From Ceratopteris richardii (lineage: Eukaryota; Streptophyta; Polypodiopsida; Polypodiales; Pteridaceae), in the NCBI GenBank assembly GCA_020310875.1, contig CM035428.1:102560161-102624160 (forward strand): DNA of 64,000 nucleotides, read 5' to 3'. This document shows positions 56,138 through 64,000 of the stretch, in pieces. The position numbers and the translations under genes are program-made. Under the pieces are notes generated by a model. That model ran no database searches and was not told the origin of the DNA. It was given only the letters and a program-made list of their open reading frames with translations. How positions within the stretch are numbered: position 1 is the first letter of the stretch; each line of letters starts with the position of its first letter.

Positions 56138-58553
56138 ATGTCACAATCATCATCTTCAAGGAACTCAATGGGAAGCAATGACTCTGATGATCAACCATAT
56201 GAGCAAGATTCTGGTTCAGCCCAATCATCAAGTGATGGAGAAAATTCACTCACTTTGATCACCCAGGATGCTCTTCCACCAGCATCTTTGGAAGTGACCT
56301 TCACAACGAATGAATTGCACACTATGCACCTCACAGCGATTGCCAAAGTACCGCTTACCAAAGATATTGCAACGAACGAGGTGATTGACTTCTTCGAGTC
56401 TTTCCCTCACTTTAGTGTAGGAACGCTTACCAAGAAAATGCTAAACAAGGTTGTGGGGATGAAAGAGTCAGAACGGCTTCTGCTAGGGAGATCATACTCA
56501 GGAGTCAACACAAGCAAGGTATGTGAGGAATGTGCCAAGTTGTTCTCCACCAACAACCTCTCAGAAAGGTACTATCACATCTTATGTGCTTGTCAGTATT
56601 TTATCCTCTTGAGAAGGGTCGAATCCAAGTTCCCGTTCAACAATATGGCTGCTTGTGATGCGCTTTTATGTCTTACCTAGGTGCGTCCATATCCCTTTCA
56701 TCATCTAATATGGGCATCCATCATGGAAAAACGGAAAAGGCATGCAGTACAGATACAAAAAGATGCAAAGAAATTTCATGTCTACTCTTCTGTGATACTC
56801 TTGTGGCTAAAGGATTTACCATCAAGACTTACGGAAATACCAAATAATGTGGGTCAACCATCTTCCATGAAGCGCAATACATCCACTCCTGTAAGAAAGA
56901 AGCTCTCAGTAAAACAAGCACGAGTAAAAGGCGATGCATTAGAAGACATCCAAGCCCTTCCAATTGGTGATCAAGGTTATGCTGCAGCAAAAGGTACTCA
57001 TCCCCCTTCATCTTCACGTACATATACGCGGAAAAAGGCTCCCAATCCTCAAGTTCACACTCACCATAGTGCTTCATATAATCCACCCACACCACCACCA
57101 TCTCCTCCTATTTCCACTCCACATGCAACATCTCCTATCCACATTCCTTCACCACGTATGTCACCTCATCATACACCTATCCATGTCCCACCTATCCCCA
57201 TACCTCCCATACCTCCTCCTATGCCATCACCAAGTTCACTTGCCCCCACCATCTTAGTTACCCCTTCAAGTTCACATATGCACTCCACTTCCACCCAACC
57301 CATGCATTCTAGCACACCTCCACTCGCACCTTGTTCTTCCACTCATGCACTTCCCGCATTAGAAAACATCCATATAGCAAATCTTCATGCAAGAAACACG
57401 TTAGAATCTCTCTCACTACTCCATGAATGTCACAAAGGGATCTCCTCATTCGTGGGGAAGGCAAACCAACAAGTACTTCAGCTTCACAGATGGATCGTAG
57501 ACTTAGAAGACCAGAACAAACAACTAGAGAAGAACAACCAGGAACTCAGAGACATTAGGGAAAAAAATGAACCCTGCATGGGCCTTTTGGCTTAAGGAGT
57601 GATTAGTGACGGACCAATGAGAAGAGGGTGGTGGACACAGTCTAGTCCCTTAATCACATAGACTAGGCATAGGCTTCCCTTGTTTTTGTGTGGTCAAAGA
57701 GCTAGAAACCATCTAGAATTGGTGGTTTTTCTTAGAGGATGGTTTTGAGAACCTCGAATTTCATTTAGAGCCATTCGATTCATAGAAGATCTAAGGGCCA
57801 CGGTTAAATTCAAGAAGTCAATGCGCGGATGAATTCCCACCCTTCGATTAGCTTGAGATTGAATGGATGAGATCCATGCAATCATTACAATAAGTGCCTT
57901 TTGGAGAGAGTCGTTGGATTCAGGTCGAATCGAATGGTGGAGATCAATTGAAGCAAGTGAATGGGGCCTTTTTATTTCCTCCGTTCGATCAACACCTTCA
58001 TCAAATGGCTCTAAATGACTGCGCCTAGCTACTCAGCCCCATTCGCGGGGGACCGTCGGATCATCCACGATCGGAGCGTCCAAATTTGTGCAGAGATTTG
58101 ATCAAAATCGGATTCGAAATCTTGCTCAGCCCCATTCACGCGCGACCGTGAGATCTTCTAGGATCCAATGGTGGAAAAGGATGCAGAGAGTCTGAGCACT
58201 TAGGCCCACTCACACAAAAAAGATTCGATTCTCTCTCCAAATCTCTACGGAATTCAAATTTCATCGTCGATTTGCACAATCCGATGGCTCTGAATTTTGA
58301 CGCATGAGAATTCAAATAGAAAGCCTCATCATATATTTTTTTATTCACAAAACAACTAGTGGTTTTGTATGCCTACTTAAGCTCATGTATTAAGCTCTTT
58401 AATCCCTAAAAATTAGGAATCCTTACAAGGCCCATGCAGGGTCCATTTTTTCGCCTAATGAGGAGAACGAGAAGTTACGGAGGGAAGCAATGTTCTATAA
58501 AGACATCCATGACAAGGCAAAAACTCTCTTTATGGCGGCCCAAAACGCACCCT
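56138..58553 (+). pseudogene. Gypsy-associated accessory ORF, split by a stop and an insertion
   Basis: One frame runs from the ATG at 56138 to 57552, broken only by a TAG at 56678. It continues after the insert at 57553-58460 as EENEKLRREAMFYKDIHDKA, ending at a TAG near 58551. In order it has a Ser/Asp/Glu-rich N-terminus (residues 1-45), a globular part with FFESFPHFSVGTLTKKMLNK and VCEECAKLF, a basic part, a strongly Pro/His/Ser-rich part (about residues 300-410), and a coiled coil (WIVDLEDQNKQLEKNNQEL). I do not recognise it. It resembles extra ORFs near gypsy genes in plants. It could instead be a gag-like protein. Confidence 0.65.
57553..58460. mobile_element. 0.9-kb terminal-inverted-repeat element (MITE-like)
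   Basis: Left end cattagggaaaaaaatga then accctgcatgggcctt; right end aaggcccatgcagggt then ccattttttcgcctaatg. The ends form a 34-bp imperfect inverted repeat with a perfect 16-bp core. There is no transposase. The interior has short words such as ccattcgcgggggaccg and ccattcacgcgcgaccg. It interrupts the coiled-coil codons of the accessory ORF. TTA and TAA beside the ends could be a decayed 3-bp target duplication, but the superfamily is unresolved. Confidence 0.75.
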
Positions 58554-58706
58554 AGTTAGGAATGGCAGTGGATAGCATTAGATGTTTATTTTTACTTTGT
58601 ATCCGCCATCTTTTTGGCTAGTTACTTCCTTTTGTAAGAAGCATGTATTGCATTTTACTTGCAAATGTCTTCCTTTTTTCCATATTATCTCTCACTTACA
58701 TTCTTT

Positions 58707-58799
58707 CAAAAAAAAGAAAAAAAAAGAGAAAAAGAAAGAAAAAAAAGAAGAAGAAAAGAAAAGAGAGAAAAGAGAGAGAGAAAAAAAAAAGAAACAAAA
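58707..58799. repeat. Purine-rich (A/G) tract
   Basis: About 90 bases almost purely A and G (aaaaaaagagaaaaag and similar). Lys/Glu-rich frames here are artefacts. It may be a polypurine tract or simple repeat. Confidence 0.85.
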
Positions 58800-59021
58800 G
58801 AGTATTATTTTTCTCCGAGGATGGAGAATGTCTAAGTGGTGGGCAACTTGTAGCGGGTTACTTTGATACACCCTTAAAATAATGTATTTTTTTGTTTTGC
58901 TTTTCAAGATACAGAAGCCAAGCACAAGGCAAGTTACCTCGATTTCGAACAAAAGGAGAAGGAGAAGAAGCGAAGAGCAAGAAAATGATGGAAGGGGGAT
59001 CCAGCTCATGAAGAAGGCCAA

Positions 59022-59155
59022 ATTTCCCATTTCACCTATTTTCCCAAGTTCCCTAATTCCCATTTCACCTATTTTCCCAAGTTGCCTAAATTCCCATTTC
59101 ACCTATTTTCCCAAGTTGTCTAAATTCCCATTTCACCTATTTTCCCAAGTCGTCT
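59022..59155. repeat. Tandem repeat, four units of 33-34 bp
   Basis: The unit begins ttcccatttcacctattt, continues tcccaagttgcctaaa and varies slightly. Decayed fragments of it (cctaagttgaccaaatag) continue to about 59350. Confidence 0.93.
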
Positions 59156-60230
59156 AATTCTTCCAGTTGTCTAATTTTCCTAAGTTGACCAATTAGTCCA
59201 TTTTCCTAGGTTGACCTATTTTCCCAAGTCGTCTAAATCTCTAAGTTGTCGAATTTTCCTAAGTTGACCAAATAGTCGATTTTTTTAGCCAAATTTCTAA
59301 GTTGTCTAATTTCCTAAGTTGACCAAATAGTCGATTTTTTAGTCAAATTTTACAAGTTAGACGACTTACTCAAAAGTTCACCAATTTTATGAACTTAGTC
59401 TACTTACTTCAAAAGTAGTCTAATTTTTAAGAAAAGGGTGTACTTTTGATTTATTCTACTTTTTCACTTGAAAAAGCGGCTAAATTTCTCAGATCTCCAT
59501 ATAGTCTAAATTTTCAGCCACTTGCACGCGGAGAACTCATGGACGGTGGACGGCGCCGAATACAAGAATTTGGAAGATAGTGACGGTGCAAGAAAGTAGA
59601 CCAAGAAGGAAGCTTCCAGAGTACCAAAATCGTCAAAAGTGTCAGAGAGCCTGCCAAAGAAGAAACTAATTTTGTCCCCTTTTGCTATCCTTCACTTCCA
59701 GGAAAACTATATAAGTAGACCTCTCCTTAAACAAAGAGGAGGACAAGCGGAAAGACAAGCTCAGAGAGAGACTTGAGGAAGGAATGCAGAGCTGAAGCTT
59801 TGCCTTCTTTTGTGTGTGTAGAGCTCTTAGCTTTCCACTAGTGCTCCACTTGGTAGATTTGGCATCAGCTACCTTGGCACTCTGAGTGAGTAGTGGGCAA
59901 GCAGTGATTGGCCAATCTTCTTGTGAGCAGCTAGTTGGAAGACTAAAGTCTTGAGCATGTATGTTTAGAGAATCAAAGTGCAGCTCTTAGAGTGAAGGTG
60001 TATGCTTATGTCTCCTACTGATTGCCCAGAGTTTGTATAATCTTCTTTTGAGCTGTTTAGACTCATAATTTCAACTTCTCCCTTTCATTTCACTCGTAAT
60101 TTCAGGTTCTTTCTCTTATTTCACTATGTCATTGTATATGCTATTTTTCCTTCCCCATTGAGTCTTCAAATTGCAACCCACAGTGCATATTGCACTTAAG
60201 ACGACACACCACATCGAGTATATAGATCAA
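59156..60230 (+). promoter_or_regulatory. LTR-like region with TATA box
   Basis: After decayed repeats to 59520 this holds a TATA box, actatataagtagacc (about 59706-59721), followed by a purine-rich transcript-leader-like stretch. It resembles U3/R/U5 of a gypsy LTR. I could not find a partner LTR or primer site, so its status is open. Confidence 0.45.
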
Positions 60231-60234
60231 GAAA

Positions 60235-61143
60235 TTGATCTGCAAACATCAGTGGACCGGCCATGAATTATCATCGAGAATAATGGACTTGGAACGATTA
60301 GGAGAAACCATACTGAAAGCAGCAGCAGGTATATTCGCAGCAAAGAAACAACAGAAAGCCTATTTCGATGCGCATGTGAAAGATAAAGGCTTAAAAGAAG
60401 GAGATTTAGTCCTAGTATATATGCTAAAACAACATGCACGAAAACTGGAAAAGCAAGGTTATGGACCTATGATCATTAACAAACTCTCGACAAGTGGAGC
60501 AGTACAATTAGCCACCTTAGAAGGAGACATAATGCCTAATTACATTAGTGGTTGTAGAGTCAAATTATATCAGGAACCTCTTACTGAGGATATGCTTAGA
60601 TGACTCACGTTGGCAAAGACGCGTAAGGAGGAAGAAAATAGGATACGTGCTGAAGCTCAGGCAGAAGCTATAGAACGCATTAAGCGCATGAAGCTAAGAA
60701 GACAAGGACTAGGGAGAGAACATTATAACCAGCTGGAAACAACACCGAGATACCCCATGGCCATGTGTCAAGCAAAGTCAAGTACTCATCCTAACATAGT
60801 GGATAGGAGACCGTTCATTACAGTCAGGCTAGAGCACGGCAATCCTTGCCAAGAGCTTAGGGCTTTAATTAACTCAGGTGCTGCGACTAGTGTGATTAGA
60901 TGATCCCACTATAAGGACTCAAGAATAGAAATGCGGCCAATTGAGGCATACCTCATAGGGCTAGGAGGCATGGAAACCCCTTGCATGGGTGAGGTGGACC
61001 TTCCTATCCTCATACATGATGTGACCATGACAGCAAAGCTACTAGTGTGCCATGACGAGGACCTAATAGAACCCCTAATCCTTGGCCAAGATTGGCTATA
61101 CGAGCACTCAGTGGACCTAAATCTTAGACAAGGCTCCTTGTAG
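60235..61143 (+). pseudogene. Integrase C-terminal domain followed by retropepsin
   Basis: One frame interrupted by TGAs at 60601 and 60901. The first part resembles a gypsy integrase C-terminal region (KEGDLVLVYMLKQHARKL, YGPMIINKLSTSGAVQLATL). An Arg/Glu-rich helix follows. Then comes a retropepsin-like domain with LRALINSGAATSVI and LILGQDWLYEHSVDL. The catalytic Asp of D-S-G is Asn (AAC at 60871-60873), so it cannot cleave. Both TGAs may come from CGA Arg codons. Protease after integrase is the reverse of normal gypsy order. Confidence 0.7.
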
Positions 61144-61225
61144 ATTGGAACCTTAGATCAACAGCGAGTGATACCGCTTCCCTAACAACACTCCGCTTGA
61201 GGTATGTAACCCTAGACCCTATAAA

Positions 61226-62100
61226 ATGCATGCGACGAAAGACCAGAAGATTCTTGGGCAGATAAGTCACGTTACGTCTACACCAACCCACGCGGGCTTG
61301 GCGATGGACAATGGTCAATCAGAAGGACGTCAGGAGATTTTCCCTTGGGCTTCCTGCAAACTAGAAGGGGCAACCACCCCACCGCTTGGTCAAATGGACA
61401 CCATCAGCAGTCAGGTGGGTTACATCAGGGGTCAAGTGGACTTCATGAGCGGCCAAATGGGCACTGTCAGCTGCGGTTCCCATCCTTCCACATTTATTGC
61501 AGAATGGCCTAGATTAATAGTACAAAACGGAGCACTTCCTAATGGGCAGGTTTTGCAAGTGTTGGACCTCCCTTCTTTTCCAAAGCAGAGTGTCCATCGG
61601 ACCTCTCAACCTCAACCACAAAGGAGTCAATCACAACAGAGGAACCCAGACCGACGACAATATCAGATGACACAAGGAAGAAAGCTGCAGTATCAGTATC
61701 ACAAAGCAAGCAGCACGAGACAAATATGGGTGCCAAAAGGAAAAAAAGCACAGACAGATTTCAACAATACAGACCAGGATAAGAAGAAGTTTCAGCAAAA
61801 GCAGAGGCAGTATCCAATGTCTCCTTGACCCTCTTCTACAAGTGCGAACATTCGACAGATTTGGATCGCCAAGAAGTACCTTATGAATGGACCCACACCC
61901 ATGCAGATTTGGGTACCCAAACAATGTATTATAGCTCAACCCTCAAGCCATGTAATATATAACCCTCAGAAACCTCTTCACCCCTCAATACCACCACCTC
62001 TGATATCACCTTTTGTCCCTTAGCAGAAACATTCCACCCGCTCAGAAACTCTTAGGAAGTGGATACCGAAACGTATCCAGACGTCTTCTCCGACCCCCTT
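61226..62100 (+). pseudogene. Gln/Pro-rich remnant with QIWVPK-like repeats
   Basis: An open frame at 61226-61828 encodes a low-complexity, Gln- and Ser-rich protein (QMGTVSCG, RSQSQQRNPDRRQYQ). The motif QIWVPK or a variant recurs at 61721, 61855, 61904 and 62054 in different frames. Plant copia polyproteins carry similar WVPK repeats before the protease. The function is unknown. Confidence 0.45.
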
Positions 62101-62433
62101 ATCTAACATTACTCCCATCCCGACTAAACATTACCCTTGTAATAACTCATTCACGACTGAACCCTGTACAAATCCACTCACTATAACCCAACATCACTTG
62201 TAATAATATCTCATCAAGAAATGTATGCATCATCTGAAGCATGTAGGGGTCTAGAGACCTGCATTAGTTTTGCAACAATCATTCCATAAACCACATCACA
62301 ACACTTGGCTACACGGTTTACACATCGGTTATGGAAAGGGATTGCAGTCTCTTTTTAATGGGATCGTGATTAATTTGCATGTTAATGTGTCAATCTTTTG
62401 TAGCAGATATGCTACACACTCGCATCATTCATC
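62101..62433. other. Non-coding spacer
   Basis: No recognised feature before the ATG at 62434. Contains short ttgtaataa phrases (about 62133 and 62200). Confidence 0.35.
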
Positions 62434-64000
62434 ATGCAGGCAGAAGGACCATCTGAAGCTGGCCCTAGTGTACCCATGGCAAATATTGGTGAATTACTAG
62501 CTGAACCACATCCTACAGCTCAACCACCAGAATTTCATGGATTTCCAAGACCTATGCCAATTGACAATCCTCCTAAGGGATATACTGAGAAGATTCATCG
62601 CAACTCTCATTGGTTCCAAGGTTTAGCTGGCCCATTGGCGGATGCAGATTTTCTTTTTGAGGCCAATTTGGCTTTTGATACCCGTACGTGGGGCAAATAC
62701 CAGTTTTTCTCAAGAGAGTTCAAAGGACTACAGAATACAGAGGACTTAAAGCATGTTTGGGCAAGAGCAGGCTTCACTGAATACTTTAGTGATCCTCTAC
62801 CTAAACCAGATTTTTATAGATGCTATTATCTAGTAACCACTTTGAGAGCTTCTTAGAACAAGGATCAACCACGCACATTCATTTTGTCGTCCTTGGTGAA
62901 TGACCCTCCATTCAAAAGGTTTTATTTGACAAAAAATTTGATTAGAGTTGCAATCAAGATACATGGAATGCATACTCCTACAGAGCGAGAAAGGCTGATT
63001 CCCGAGCCTATGAAACGTGGAGATGTCATCAAGTGGGAAGATATTTCAACGATCACACCTGAGCTCTCTCAACCATTGAGGATATGTATGCAACATTTCA
63101 CATTCCCTGCTCAGGACCGATTCACAATGCCCCACAAGCGCATCTGGTTTGGACTGTATTTGTCTTGTATTGGACCCCAGACAGTTGATCTTGCTAGCTT
63201 GGTCATTGATCAGCTATACTTAGCACAACACCGTTGGGAGCGGAAGAAGGTAATCCATGGATGCTGCACTCTTACGAGAATTGTATATATGTGTTTGGCA
63301 TATGACTTGCCAATCGAGCATGCAATGAAAAGTGAGGAGTTGAAAGCATTCAAAGAGACAACAAAGAAAGCTAGGAAGGCTAGCAAAGGATGAGTAGGAA
63401 AGTGCATGAGAGGAACCATTCCATGCCTACAAGTTCCGGAATCACCGTCACCGCAACCCTCTCCAGAACAGTCTCTGACAGAAGCCACTTCAACTGTACA
63501 ACCCATTCGCATACGGTTATCAAGACCGGTTATAACAGAGGATACTACCAGCACAGTCGCTCCTCAAGCAGCCACAGCCCTAGGTCCTCCCACCACTGTA
63601 GCAGAAGTTCCCACCACTATTGGTGCGAAAGCATTCTCTTTTCCGATACCCAACTTGGAAGTGGAACCCATGGATACAACCTTTGATTTTGAAATGCCAT
63701 ATGCCTTTTCAAATGAATTTCAGTTTTTTGAAGGCCAAATTTTCTCTCAGGAATATGAACGACCAAGATACCCAACCACTCCTCCGGATCAACAACAAGG
63801 ACAAGTAGTATCCAGCTCAGAAGAAGAAAGAACAGAAACAGATGATGATGAGGGTGATGATGAAGCCAGCCAGGGCACTCATGACTCCCAAGAAAATGTG
63901 GAGACAGAGGAACAAGGATAGCACACCGACACCCAAGGTGACACCAGCACACATGAAGATGAGACCTTTGAAGCAGCGGCATACACCTTGGCAATCAAAA
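62434..64000 (+). pseudogene. Unrecognised plant-transposon-like ORF, runs off the window
   Basis: A single frame from ATG 62434 to the end of the window (about 520 codons), interrupted by TAG at 62854, TGA at 63391 and TAG at 63919. It has a Pro-rich N-terminus and a globular domain with WFQGLAGPLADADFLFEANL and FTEYFSDPLPKPDFYRCYYL. Further on are PHKRIWFGLYLSCIGPQTVD and a Lys-rich helix (KAFKETTKKARKASKG). The C-terminus is Pro/Thr-rich and then very acidic. It resembles the ORFs annotated near plant retroelements as 'putative plant transposon protein', but I cannot assign a function. Confidence 0.6.

Noticed and set aside
58582..59157. Lys/Glu-rich and repetitive frames
   Set aside because: They follow the purine tract and the 33-34-bp tandem repeat.

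Overview
This window looks like intergenic DNA from a large, repeat-rich seed-plant genome. Nearly everything recognisable is retrotransposon or another repeat: plant-type Ty1/copia and Ty3/gypsy polyproteins, tRNA-iMet and tRNA-Asp primer sites, plant LINE fragments, and long (TA)n, (CA)n, (TTC)n and (CT)n tracts. I see no intact host gene, rRNA or CRISPR. A gymnosperm-like genome would fit, but the sequence does not prove it.

Layout. 1-1765: nothing recognised. 1766-12245: copia family B copy 1 (B1, +), whose LTR was split by a complete copia element of family A (1789-8485, TSD GTGAT). 12336-20822: a composite repeat (LINE fragments, microsatellites, unknown DNA) present as R1, R2 and R3; R2 carries a short LINE insertion with a 15-bp TSD. 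20823-31317: copia B3 (-), interrupted by a mosaic of nested inverted repeats (22080-22965) and by a young non-coding LTR element, a LARD (23721-30480, TSD ATGTG, LTRs about 99.4% identical). 31641-36456: copia B2 (+), inserted in LINE-derived DNA. 37071-39723: a small non-autonomous LTR element carrying a (TA)n tract. 39935-44160: a gypsy RNase H remnant, then a degenerate repeat field. 44160-53157: tRNA-like repeats and a rearranged copia element of family C (-), with the nearly complete copia B4 (45531-50683, -) inside its LTR. 53303-64000: gypsy-derived DNA with RNase H and integrase, an accessory ORF split by a 0.9-kb inverted-repeat element, an LTR-like promoter region, an integrase-C-terminal/retropepsin ORF, and a further unknown ORF that runs off the window.

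How the pieces relate. No autonomous element here has an open polyprotein. Families A and B decay mainly by TAG/TGA stops explicable as C-to-T changes at CAG and CGA codons, as expected for methylated transposons. The youngest insertion is the coding-free LARD, so it must have been mobilised in trans by a gypsy-type partner not in this window. The best candidates for something undescribed are the inverted-repeat mosaic at 22080-22965, the LARD with its palindromic promoter element, the tandem array at a duplication junction in B1, and the gypsy-associated ORFs at 56138-63999.
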